A stretch of 64,000 nt of DNA from Eustoma russellianum (lineage: Eukaryota; Streptophyta; Magnoliopsida; Gentianales; Gentianaceae). The translations under genes were made by a program, and so were the position numbers. Below the pieces are notes generated by a model that was given only the letters and a program-made list of their open reading frames with translations, was not told the DNA's origin and searched no databases. The stretch spans positions 25,773,346 to 25,837,345 of the forward strand of contig AP025056.1 of the NCBI GenBank assembly GCA_036186865.1, written 5' to 3'. Positions 34,917-47,078 of the stretch are shown piece after piece; the first letter of the stretch is position 1; each line of letters opens with the position of its first letter.

Positions 34917-36295
34917 AGAACAAGGAAACATCACATGGAATAAGGCTAGGCTAGTCGCACAAGGTTATAATCAACAAGAAGGAATAGATTATGAAAAAAC
35001 CTTTGCACCCGTTGCACGACTAGAAGCAATTAGATTGTTACTTGCTATTGCAAGTCTAAGCAACATCAAACTCTTCCAAATGGATGTCAAGAGTGCGTTC
35101 TTGAATGGATACATCCAAGAAGAGGTGTTTGTGAAACAACCCCCCTCCCGGATTCGAAGATCCAAAGAATTCTAACCATGTTTACAAGCTTAAGAAAGCT
35201 CTACATGGTTTGAAACAAGCTCCAAGAGCTTGGTATGATAGATTTGTAAACTTTCTTATTGCAAATAGTTATCAAAGGGGAACCATAGACAACACATTAT
35301 TCCTAAAAAGAAAAGATAATGATTCATTAATAGTTCAAATATACGTAGATGATATAATCTTTGGTTCAACCAACCCTACCTTAGTAAAAGACTTCGAAGA
35401 GTGTATGAAGTAAGAATTTGAAATGTCAATGGTAGGAGAGTTGAATTATTTCTTAGGACTTCACATCAAACAAACCTCTCAAGGAATTCACATTAGCCAA
35501 CTTAAGTATGTCAATGATATGATTAAGAAGTTTGGCTTTGAAGAGTTGAAACCAACACATACACCCATGAGTGTTAGCACCAAACTAGATAAGGATGAAA
35601 ATGGTAAACCTTTTGATGACACACTATATAGGTCTATGATTGGCTCATTGTTATATTTAGCCGCGTCAAGACCTGACATCATGTTTAGTGCGTGTATTTA
35701 TGCTAGGTTTCAATCTTGTCATAAAGTCTCACATTACAATGCAGTGAAAAAGATCTTTAGATATCTTAAACACACACCTCATTTAGGACTTTGGTATGAT
35801 AGAAACGCTAAGTTGGAACTATATGCTTATATCGATGTTGATTATGGTGGTTTCAAATTAGATCGAAAATCTACTAGCGGTACATGTCAATTCATAGGAA
35901 CTAACTTGATCTCTTGGTTTTCTAAAAAGCAAGCTAGTGTAGCTCTTTCTACCACTGAAGCCGAGTATATAGCCTTGAGTTTATGCACTACCCAAATACT
36001 TTGACTTAAACAACAACTTAGTGATTTTGCCATTAAAATGAATAAGATTCCAATTTTCTGTGATAGCACAAGTGCGATCAATCTTTCTCGGAATCCGGTA
36101 CTTCATTCTAAGGCCAAACACATTGAAGTAAGATATCATTTTCTTTGTGATCATGTTCAAAATGGGGATATAATCATAGATCATGTAAGAACTGATCACC
36201 AAACAGCTGATATCTTCACCAAACCCCTTAATCAAGACAATTTTGAAAACTTACGAGCCAAGTTAGGTATGATGACTTACGATACCATTGCATAG
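34917..36295 (+). pseudogene. Copia-5 RT and RNase H
   Basis: Sequence starts within RT (NKARLVAQGYNQQEGIDYEKTFAP has its counterpart here), then FQMDVKSAFLNGYI, YVDDIIFGST (near 35340), YFLGLHIKQT and RNase H (LSTTEAEYIALS). It ends DTIA at 36295. Breaks are a two-base insertion near 35145, TAA at 35411-35413 and TGA at 36002-36004 where relatives have Trp. It is closest to Copia-3 and Copia-6. Confidence 0.9.
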
Positions 36296-36322
36296 TTCTA
36301 TCTTTGGCATGATTTGCAAAAT

Positions 36323-36611
36323 AAAGGGGGAGATAGAATAAGAACATGATTTTAGTTGGTAAGTCATGATTTGGATGTTGAATAATATGCTAAGTTTCAA
36401 TTGGCATAAGTTTTGGAACATAGGTTAAGGGGGAGAGTATAATTTGAGGGGAGAGGGTTTGAAGACAATTGGTATAGAATTGGTGAAACAATTGGTAGTT
36501 GTTAAGGTTTTCAAAACAATTCAATTGGTTAAATGTGAAAAACATTTGGTTATAAGTTGTGACATTAAAATCATGTTAAGTTATTTTGAAAATCATCCAA
36601 AAGAGGGAGAA
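36323..36611 (+). promoter_or_regulatory. Polypurine tracts of Copia-5
   Basis: Tracts lie at 36323-36332, 36426-36434, 36446-36455 and 36599-36611. The LTR-adjacent one is mutated to AAAAGAGGGAGAA. Sequence between them is AT-rich without genes. Confidence 0.75.
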
Positions 36612-39102
36612 TGTTGAGAAATATGTTTGGATAATTTTCAAAGTCATGATTTTAAGTGGTGAATGCATAAAAATGTCACACATGGTGTTATATGTGATTA
36701 AAAGTTGAAAAAGTTAAGAAAAATGACATCGATCTCTCATGTTGTTGCACTTCGATCGATCGATGTATGTAAGGCAGAGAAAATTCAAGACCTTACTATG
36801 AGACATCGATCTCTAAACCTGAGACACATTGATCGATCGATGTATACATCAACCCTCACTTCGATCGATTGATGTAGGTCAGAGACAAATTCTGAAACTC
36901 ACTGTGAGAAATTGATCTCTGAAGCTGAGGCACTTCAATCGATCGATGTCTAGAGTTTTTAGAAACATTTTTCTAAAATGTGATAAAGTGGTTGTTTTCA
37001 TTTGTATATGTTTTATATATATTCATAATGTGATTAGTATGTGATTTTGATGAATATAAATGTATTGTGACTAATGTGCCTTGGAAGTTTCTACAACTTA
37101 CCAAAAAGGGCAAAATTGGTATTTTGAGTTTTGTAGGAACATGATATGGTGTAAATACTTCAAGGACTTATTCTCATCATATTTATCATGACAAAGGTGT
37201 TATTATCTTCATTTCTGACCATCGGGGTCATTTCTGGAGTTTTCTCTCACTAGGGGCATTTTGGTCATTTTATCCCTGAGGGTATTTTTGGTGTTTTCAC
37301 TCAAGGAATCTCTTGAGTATATTATTATCTTCATTCTGGAGTTGTTTTATGATTATCTTGAAGATTATATGGTGGTTTTATATTATTTTTCTCAAATGAT
37401 GATATTATCAGCAGTAGCGGGATATGTGGCGGGTTGTGATGTCATATTCTATTTCTTTCTTGAAGACCTTATTCTATATGTTATTGGAGTATATTTATCA
37501 TCATATTTCAGAGAATTTAAAGGTGTTCGAGGTGTGAAAATAATGACAACATACAAGAAGAAATATTGGGAATTGTGGTGTTATATGTTGACATAATCTT
37601 GTCAATTATTATTTGTTGATTTCTTCTTCAAAAAATCTGAGTTTGCACATATATATATTGGTCCAAAAACGTGATTTAACAGGTGGATATGATGTGTTAT
37701 TCATTTTATGTCTTGGTGACAAGTGGACCAACCAAAAAAAAGCTAGTTGGCAAAAATTGCCAACTTGGAAAGTTTGAATTGGTAGCCAATGGCTACTAGG
37801 CTGAAAATGGAGCTGTTTTTGGTTTGAATTATTCAACTCCCTTATGCCTATTCTCAAGCCAAGGAGTTGAGCGGATAGTGGAGGAATATGCCATTCTATC
37901 TTCTTCTTACTATCTTCATTTTGCAAAGGATAATTAAGACATGCAAAGGTGGAAAAATCGGCCAACATAAGGTGTTCCAAGGTGGACCAATCATTTTGCT
38001 TGATGATGCCAAGTGTGCAAGACCAACCAATAATGTAAAGAAAACTTGGACTTGATGATGAAGATGGTGACACGTAAGAGCTCTTATCTTCAAGGCTCAC
38101 TTTCACACTATAAATAGGAGGCAATGCTGAAGAAGAAGAACACACTTGAAGCTCACTCGAAAGCATTATTTGATTTGTCTAGCTATCTCCTTCTTGTCAT
38201 TCTTGTTTCATTCTTTGTAGCCAAGGTGTTCTTCTTGTATTTGTTGGTGAGATACAAGCCTCTTGAGCTTCATTTATAAGATTGATTAGCCAATTCTATA
38301 AGGCTACAGTAATAGGTGGTAGAGGTGTTGCAACTAAGTGTTGCATAGAAGGTGTTCATCTAAGTCTTGAATAGGGTTGGTGTTTAACCCGATGATCAAG
38401 CTTGGTTCTTATTGTAATTTGGTTCATACCATAGTGAAATCCAAGGAAAGGTGTTCCTTGGGACTGGAGTAGGTCACATTGACCAAACTAGGATAAATCT
38501 TCGGTGTTCTTGTCTTGTTTTTACATTTTTGTTTTCTACCTGTTTTTCACTACAGTTTTCACACAACTTCTCACGTTTTGAAAAAATAGCTAAACACTTT
38601 CAAAATTCATGATTTGTGGTGGAGTTATACTTCAGACTGTTAGCTTTCATTTGCAACAAGAATCACTTGATTCGAGAATGGGAAAGTTTGTCTTTCAGTC
38701 GTTGCAAGACAACTGCTCCAATCTGGCTACAATCTGACTAGTTTGAGAAAACTTGAATTCTGATCTAACCAAGGGAAAGTTAGTCTTTCAGTTGTTGCAA
38801 GATAACTGCTCCAATATGGCTGCAATATGACTAGTTTTGAGAAAACTTGAATTCTGATTTAACCAAGAGTTGTTTAAGGCCAGGTCCTTTTGGAATCATA
38901 AACTAGACATTCTAAGGAGTGTTTTGACATAAAGTTCAATCTTTTTTGTTAAGTATTCAAAGAGAAACACGTTTTTCAATTTTAGCAACATGCTGTCCAA
39001 TTTTGTCCAGATTGACCATCTGAATCTTTTTATTTGTTTGAAGGGCCAATGATCTTATTTTTGTCTGATTTTTGGACAGAGTCTTGTTAACACATTGAAT
39101 TT
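36612..39102 (+). repeat. Copia-5 3' LTR, first part
   Basis: It starts TGTTGAGAAATATG. The palindrome array is at 36724-36955 and TATA box CTATAAATAG at 38108-38117. HP2/HP3 lie near 38451-38495. A local duplication of about 105 bases sits around 38660-38870 (repeated GGGAAAGTT...CTGCTCCAAT blocks). The LTR is broken at 39102 by Copia-6 and ends at 49433. Confidence 0.88.
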
Positions 39103-41257
39103 TGTTGAGAAATATGTTTGGATAATTTTCAAAGTCATGATTTTAAGTGATGAATACTTAAAAATGTCACATATGGTGTTATAAATGAAAGAGTTGAATA
39201 AGTGAAGAAAAATGACACGATGTCTAGGGTTGTTAGAAATATTTTTCTAAAATGTGATAAAATAGTTGTTTTTATTTTTACATGATTTATATATGTTTAT
39301 CATGTTGTGATTATGTGATTTTTATGATGATAATATCTTGTGACTAATATGCCCTCGAAGTTTCTACAACTTACCAAAAAGGGCAAAAGTGGTATTTTGA
39401 GTTTTGTAGGTACTCGACATGGTGAATATGATTCAATAAGATATTATCATCTTATTTATTATCAAGAAGGTGTTATTATATTTAATTCTGACCATCGGGG
39501 TCATTTCTGGAGTTTTATCTCACTAGGGGCATTTTGGTCATTTTACCCCCGAAGACAGTTTCGGTATTTTTACTCAAGGAATCTCTTGAGTATCTTATTA
39601 TATTCATTCTGGAGTTCATTTAGTATATTCTTGAAGATTATTTGGTGGTTTTCTATTTTATTCTCTCATTTGATGATTTTATCGACGGTAGCGGGATATG
39701 TGACGGTATTCGATGTCACGTTCTATTTTCTCTTGAAGACTCTTATATATATGTTATTGGAGGTTCTTAATCATCATCTTTCAGAGATTACAAGGTGTCC
39801 TTGGTGCAAGATTCATCATAATATGTCAAGGAGAAATGGGAATTTTGATATTATATGTTGACATAACCTTGTCAACTATTATTTGTTGATTTCTCCTCAA
39901 AAAATCTGAGTTGGTATACATATACACAGCCTCCAAAACGTGATTATACAGGTGGAGATGATGTTTTTCTCATTTTATGAGTTGGAGACAAGAAGACAAA
40001 CCAAAAGCAAACTAGTTGGCAAAAGTTGTCAACTTGAAATTTCAAATTTGAAGTTAATGGAGACAAGGTTGTTGGAGATGATTATGGAGGTGTTTTAATT
40101 CAAAATTCTCAGCCATAACATGGTCTAAAAGTTGGAGGGAATATGCCATCAATTCACTCTATAAATAGAAGGCAAGGTGAAGAAGAGAAGACACACACTT
40201 GAAAGCAAAAATTGAAGATTGTTGTCTTGCTATTCTCTTCTCATATTTTCGTTCATACTTTGTGTAGCTAAGGTGTTCCATTTCTAGTTGTTGTCCAGCT
40301 ACACTATACACACATTCTTGTGTCTTATTTGTAAGATTGATTAGCCAAATCTATAAGGCTACATCAATAGGTGATAGAGGTGTTGCAACCAAGAGTTGCA
40401 TAAAGGTGTTCATCCAAGTCTTGAATAGGGTTGGTGTTTAACCCAAGGATCAAGCTTGGTTCTTGCTGTAATTTGGTTCATACCATAGTGAAATCCAAGG
40501 AAAGGTGTTCCTTGGGACTGGAGTAGGTCACATTGACCGAACCAGGATAAATTCTCAGTGTTCTTCTCTTGTTTCTTTATTTCTGTTTTCTGCCCGTTTT
40601 TGACTGCAGTTTTCACACAACTTCTCACAATTTGAAAAAATATCTAAACACTTTCAAAATTCGTGATTTTTGGTGGAGTTATACTTCAGACTGTTAGCTT
40701 TCATTTGCAACAAGAATCACTTGATTTGCGCAAGGGAATGTTAGTCTTTCAGTCTTTGCAAGATAACTGCTCCAATCTGGATGCAATCTGACCAATTTTG
40801 AGAATACTTAAATTCTGTATTTTGCAAGAGTTGGTTAAGGTCAGGGCCTTTTGGAAACTTCATCTACACATCCTAAGGAGTGTTTTGATATAAAGATCAA
40901 CCTTTTTGGTTGAGTATTCAAAGAGAAACACGTTTTGCAAAATCAGCAACATTCTGTCCAATTCTGTCCAGATTGACCATCTGAATCTTTTTATTTATTT
41001 GAAGGGACAAATGATCTTATTTTTGTCTGATTTTTGGATAGAGTCTTGTTAACTCATTGAAGTTAAATTCTGAAAATTTTCATAATTTTTGGAGTTGTGA
41101 ACAATTATTTGTGAATTTTTGAAAAACGGGTTCTGAATCTGAGGTGGTTTCAGATTCTGTTTTCAAAGGGGATTTTAACAAAGGGTTGTAGTGTAATTTC
41201 CGCTAACCACTATTCACCCCCCTCTAGTGGTGTTTATTGCAGGTGCACGGTCCAACA
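39103..41257 (+). repeat. Copia-6 5' LTR (2155 bp)
   Basis: It starts TGTTGAGAAATATG and ends GGTCCAACA. TATA box CTATAAATAG is at 40159-40168. HP1-HP3 are near 40430-40525, HP4 at 41135-41157 and HP5 at 41206-41231. It is about 530 bp shorter than the Copia-3 LTR. One loss removes the ATCGATCGAT array, leaving only GACACGATGTC near 39210. A 173-codon frame here is discussed under rejected items. Confidence 0.93.
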
Positions 41258-41259
41258 TT

Positions 41260-41272
41260 TGATATCAGAGCC
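41260..41272 (+). promoter_or_regulatory. Copia-6 primer-binding site
   Basis: TGATATCAGAGCC stands at the normal place, with one change from TGGTATCAGAGCC, probably a G-to-A transition. Confidence 0.88.
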
Positions 41273-41371
41273 AGACCAACACCACTCAGAAGAAGCGAGA
41301 TTCAACACCATACAAGGCAAAGAAACAACGATTCATTATATACTACTTGTCTCAAATCCAAGGTACATACT

Positions 41372-43550
41372 ATGGCTATTGTTTCTCACAAAGGTGAGTT
41401 GGAAGGTATGTCTACACAACACCCTCCTCTTTTTGATGGCAATAATTTTGTTCATTGGAAACTAAGAATGAGGCTATTCTTAATGGCTATAGACATCGAT
41501 TTATGGTCTATAGTTGAAGATGGGCCGTACATTCCAACGAAAGTTACACAAGTTAGTGAAGTAACTCAAGAGGTTGAAAAAGTAAAAGTGAATGGTCATC
41601 AGATGATAAAAAGAAAATGTCCATGAATGCTAAAGCTATGCAATTACTTTTGAATGGACTTACTACTTCTGAAGCAGGATATGTGTCAAATTGCACAAGC
41701 GCACACGACATGTGGAAATCACTTGTATTAAAGCATGAAGGTACTAGTGGTGTTAAAGAGTCAAAAATAAACATGCTTATGACTGAACTTGAATCTTTCA
41801 AAATGTTGCCAAACGAATCCATAACATCTATGGATTTGAGAATTACTAACATCTTCAATGCACTTGAAGCTTTAGGTAAATCTTTTACAAACAATGAGAA
41901 GGTTCAAAAGGTGTTGCGAAGTCTTCCTGCTGAATGGGATCCAAAGGTGACGGCAATCGAAGAAACAAAGTCAATTACTAAGATGGATGAATTAATAGGA
42001 TCACTCAAAGTATACGAGGTAAAATTGAATCAACGAAAATCTGAATTATCAAAGATGTCAAGTAAGTCTGTTGCTTTCAAATCATCTGAGTCATCTCATA
42101 GAAACAATGATGGAAGTAATAGTGATAGTGAATTAGATGATGATTTAATATTAATAGCTAGAAAACTTAGAAAGTTTTTCAAACGGCCTAATCGAAATAG
42201 ACAACAGTCTTCTTCATCCTCTTCTCAACCAAAGAAAAATAATTTTAATAATAACAAGTGGAATAATAGAGAATTAAAATGCTATGAATGTGGTCAAAAA
42301 GGACACATTTCTTACGATTGTCCGGAAAAGAAAAATAATAATAAAAATAATAAGCAAGTCAAAGACAAGGAGCTTCAATGGTCCAAAACAAAGGAGCCAA
42401 ATGTAAGAAAAGGCAAACGAGCAATGAAGGCGAGCACATGGAGCGACTCATCTGACTCAGAATCAGAAAATGAAGAAGCTCAAGTCTGCTTCGTATCCAG
42501 CGAGGTAATATCTTCTTCTGATATAGATTCTGATAACGAAATGTCATTTGATGAAATGTATGAAGAATTCTTAAAGATGCATGCTCACTGTAAAAGGCTA
42601 TCTAAAGAGAAAAAGAAACTAACTGAAGAAAATGATAAGTTGAAGACGTCCAACTTGGAATTTTCTGATCAGTTAGAATCTTTTAAACAAGAGTCTACTA
42701 ATACTCTTGATTCTCTTAAGATTAAAATTGAGTCACATAGGAAAAATGAAAATACATTGAAAACTGAAAATAATATATTAAAAACTAAGTTAGTTAATTG
42801 TGAAAAAGAAATAGCACAACTTACTACATCTAAAATAGATTTAGAAAAAATGTTGGAACAGTTTAAGTCTGGAACCAATATGTTAGATACTTTAATTTCG
42901 TCACAAAAATATGGAAATGATAAAAAGGGGTTAGGCTATATAGAAGAAAATGACAAGTTAGGCAAAAAGACTAATTTTATATCATCTAAGTCTAAATTGC
43001 CATATAGTACAACTAAGTCAAATGTACATATTTTGCCTACTCCTTCCTCTACTCATTCTAAGGTAAAAATACAACATGCACCTCCAAAAGCATCAAGGCA
43101 AAACTTTTCATCTAGATCACATAAAAATTAAGCATATGTGTATAAAAATGGATCTAAGCAAAATCAAATGCATCCAACTTATTATAATACATATAAACCT
43201 AAATATAGGCAACATACATATCCTCCTTATAAGACTTATAGGAATTCACATACATCATATGATTATACATACATGGCGCCATTCAAGAAAAAAATCATAT
43301 GTCTCATACTCATTATCATAATTGGCCAAAATATGATGCATATAAACCAAGATATAACATGTATGACAATGTAACGTCTTTTAAATGGAATCGTCAAATA
43401 CATGTTAATCCTCTTTATTCAACTTATGAAAAAGCCAAATATGTACCCAAAAGGTACATCCAAGTTTGGATACCCAAAGGGTATATAAACAAGGATGGAA
43501 CCTCTAACATTCAAGGACCCAAGTAAAGGGTACCTAAAACTTTGTCTCCA
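41372..43550 (+). pseudogene. Copia-6 gag with coiled coil (lightly broken)
   Basis: The ATG at 41372 starts MAIVSHKGELEG. UBN2 capsid: LFLMAIDIDLWSIVEDG, KINMLMTELESFKMLPNES, KVLRSLPAEWDPKV. The knuckle CYECGQKGHISYDC is near 42280-42320. Acidic stretch SDSSDSESENEEAQ follows. A long coiled coil (42580-42880; KRLSKEKKKLTEENDKLK and further heptads) and a Tyr-rich tail with QVWIPKGY come last. Breaks are a frameshift near 41585, TAA at 43129-43131 and a shift near 43290. This is the best template in the window for Gag of the group. Confidence 0.92.
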
Positions 43551-43559
43551 TTGTAGGAA

Positions 43560-46500
43560 AACTGTAAAGAGTACAAGAAGGAGGCAAAGTCAAAGAATCT
43601 AAAAACCAAGTGGTTTTTAGATAGCGGGTGTTCAAAGCACATGACGGGCAACCCCAAACTATTCACCGAACTGGAACAAATCGATAATGGAGGAAAGGTG
43701 ACATTCGGTGACAACAACCAAGGCAAGGTTATTGGAAAAGGAACAATTGGGGACCCTAACACATTTCAAATACGAAATGTGTTGTTAGTAAGCAATCTTT
43801 CTTACAATTTATTAAGTATTTCGCAACTTATAGATTCTGTTTATCATGTCTCTTTTCTTCCTAATTGTTGTGATATAATAAATGAAAAAGGAGAGATTGT
43901 ACTAAAAGGAAATAGGGATGGTAACATTTACACACTATCACTAAATAACATATTAAATGCTAGGATTAAATGTTTAGTATCACATGACTTAGATGTGAAC
44001 TTATGGCATAGACGACTAGGCCATATAGGAGTTTCAACCATAGAAAGATTATCTAAGAAGAATCTAATTAGAGGAATGCCTAAGTTAGACTTACATAATT
44101 TTCAATTATGTGAAACATGTATTAAAGGAAAACATATAAAAGAGACAATGAAATCAAAACATGAAGTGAGTACTAGTCATGTACTAGAACTGCTTCACTT
44201 AGACTTATTTGGTCCAAGTAGGACAAGAAGTCTAGGTGGACACTACTATGTGTGTGTCATAGTAGATGATTACTCACGATACACATGGACATTGTTCTTA
44301 ACACACAAAGACGATGCTCCATTGGTAATCGAAAATCTTATTAAGCAACTTGAAAATCTTTATGAAGAAAATGTTAAAAGAATTAGAAGTGATAGAGGTG
44401 GAGAATTTAAAAACAAAGATATAATTAAGTTTTGTGAATTACATGGAATAAAACATGAATTCTCACCACCAAGAACACCACAACTCAATGGAGTTGTTGA
44501 ACGTAAAAATAGAACACTACAAGAAATAGCTAGAACTATGTTGTGTGAAAACAAAGTACCTAGATATTTGTGAGCTGAAGCTGTTAGTTGTGCATGTTAT
44601 ATAATAAATAGGCTTTCTATTAGAAAGAAATTAAATAAAACACCATATGAATTATTGAATAATAGACAACCTAAGGTAGATTATCTTAGAGTATTTGGGT
44701 GTAAATGTTTTGTACTTAATACCAAAGATAATCTAGATAAATTTGAACAAAAGTCTATTGAATGCATATTTGTTGGATATTCAACAAACTCAAAGGCATA
44801 TAGGTGTTATAATCATGCATCTAGAAAAATAATTGAATCTATACATGTGAAATTCAATGAGAATGCATATTTTGATGTAAGTGATAAAAAGAAACAAGAG
44901 AATAATGTTGAAAATATGTTTGACGATGATGATATATTACTTGAGCATGTTCATGATCATCTAGAAACAACTTCCCCTGAACAAGATGTGCATGAACCTT
45001 TAGGTGAAATAAATCAAGAAATTTTACAATTGGAAGATAATCTATCTAACTTACAGGATGTTCCAATTGTATATGAAAATGTTCACACGAATGAAACATT
45101 TGAACTAGAAGAAGGTGAACCTAGTCAACTTAGGAATTGGTGGCTTATAGAAGATAAACATAAACACCCTAAAGAGCTAATCATTGGTGATCCAAGTGTT
45201 GGGGTTAGAACACGTAGAAGCATAAGTCAACCTGAAGGGCATATCTTAATATCACACTTAGAACCTAAAAATATTAAGAAAGCCTTAGGCGATTTATCAT
45301 GGATAGATGCCATGCATGAGGAGTTAAACCAATTTATCCGAAATAATGTATGGGACATAGTGCCTAAACCTGAAAATAAATCTATAATAGGAACAAAATG
45401 GATATTTAGAAACAAAATAGATGAACAAGGAAACATCACAAGAAATAAAGCTAGACTAGTCGCACAAGGTTATAATCAACAAGAAGGTATAGACTATGAA
45501 GAAACCTTTGCACCCGTTGCACGACTAGAAGCAATTAGATTGTTACTTGCGATTGCAAGTCTAAGCAATATTAAGCTCTTCCAAATGGATGTCAAGAGTG
45601 CGTTCTTAAATGGATACATCCAAGAAGAGGTGTTTGTCAAACAACCCCCTGGATTTGAAGATCCAAAGAATCCTAACCATGTTTATAAGCTTAAGAAAGC
45701 TCTATATGGTTTAAAACAAGCTCCAAGGGCTTGGTATGATAGATTTGCAAACTTTCTTATTGCAAATAATTATCAAAGGGAGACCATCGACAACACATTA
45801 TTCCTAAGAAGAAAAGGTAATGATTTGTTAATAGTTCAAATATACGTAGATGATATAATCTTTGGTTCAACTAACCCTACTTTAGTAAAAGAGTTCGAAG
45901 AATGTATGAAGTCAGAGTTTGAAATGTCAATGGTAGGAGAGTTGAATTATTTCTTAGGACTTCAAATCAAACAAACCCCTCAAGGAATTCACATTAGCCA
46001 ACTTAAGTATGTCAATGATATGATTAAGAAGTTTGGCTTTGAAGAATTAAAACCAACACCTACCCCCATGAGTGTTAGCACCAAACTAGACAAAGATGAA
46101 AATGGTAAAACTTTTGATGACACACTCTATAGGTCTATGATTGGATCACTATTATACTTAACTGCATCAAGACCTGATATCATGTTTAGTGTGTGTATGT
46201 GTGCTAGGTTTCAATCTTATCCTAAGGTATCACATTACAATGCAGTTAAAAAGATCTTTAGATATCTTAAGCATACACCTCACTTAGGACTGTGGTATGA
46301 TAGAAACGCTAAGTTGGAATTACACGCATATAGTGATGCTGATTATGGTGGTTGCAAATTAGATAGAAAATCCACTAGCGGTACTTGTCAATTCATAGGA
46401 ACCAACTTGATTTCTTGGTTTTCTAAAAAGCAAGCTAGTGTAGCTATTTCTACCACTGAAGCCGAGTATATCGCTTTGAGTTTATGTACTACCCAAATAC

Positions 46501-46796
46501 TTTGGCTTAAACAGCAACTTAGTGATTTTGGCATTAAAATGAATAAGATTCCAATTTTCTGCGATAGCACAAGTGCAATCAATCTTTCACGGAATCCGGT
46601 GCTTCATTCTAAGGCCAAACACATTGATGTGCGATATCACTTTCTTCGTGATCATGTTCAAAATGAGGATATAGTGATAAACCACATAAGAACTGATCAT
46701 CAAATCGCTGACATCTTCACCAAACCCCTTAATCAAGCCACTTTTGAAAACTTATGAGCCAAATTAGGAATGATGACTTACGATACCATTGTATAG
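43560..46796 (+). pseudogene. Copia-6 pol: protease, integrase, RT, RNase H (two nonsense changes)
   Basis: Protease is WFLDSGCSKHMTG near 43610. Pre-integrase LWHRRLGHIG lies near 44005. Integrase has LHLDLFG, RSDRGGEFKN and NGVVERKNRT. RT has FQMDVKSAFLNGYI and YVDDIIFGST. RNase H has DADYGGCKLDRKSTSG, STTEAEYIALS and DSTSAINLSRNPV. The frame from 43641 is open apart from TGA at 44571-44573 (Trp in the family) and TGA at 46755-46757 (Arg), 13 codons before the family stop at 46794-46796. All catalytic residues appear present. Confidence 0.94.
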
Positions 46797-46823
46797 TTCT
46801 ATCTTTTGCATGATTTGCAAAAT

Positions 46824-47078
46824 AAAGGGGGAGATAGAATAAGAACATGGAACATGATTTTAGTTGATCAGTCATGTTTTAGTTGGTAAGTCATAATGAA
46901 TCATATGCTAAGTTTTTATTGGTATAAATTTTGGAGCATAGGTTAAGGGGGAGAGTATGAGTTGCGGGGGAGCGGCATACTATTTAAAAGTTGAAAACAT
47001 TTGGTTAAACTTTTGGTTATAAGTTGTGACATTAAAATCATGTTAGGTTATTTTGAAAATCATCCAAAAGGGGGAGAA
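46824..47078 (+). promoter_or_regulatory. Multiple polypurine tracts of Copia-6
   Basis: Tracts are at 46824-46833, 46945-46953, 46964-46972 and 47066-47078. The last directly precedes the 3' LTR. The arrangement equals that in Copia-3. Confidence 0.87.

Noticed and set aside
39340..39861. 173-codon plus-strand frame in U3 of both Copia-6 LTRs (second copy 47316-47837), resembling a U3-encoded protein
   Set aside because: It lies upstream of the TATA box. The homologous region of Copia-3 and Copia-5 is open only in other frames and over shorter lengths, so the frame is not conserved. Identity between the two copies only reflects LTR duplication.
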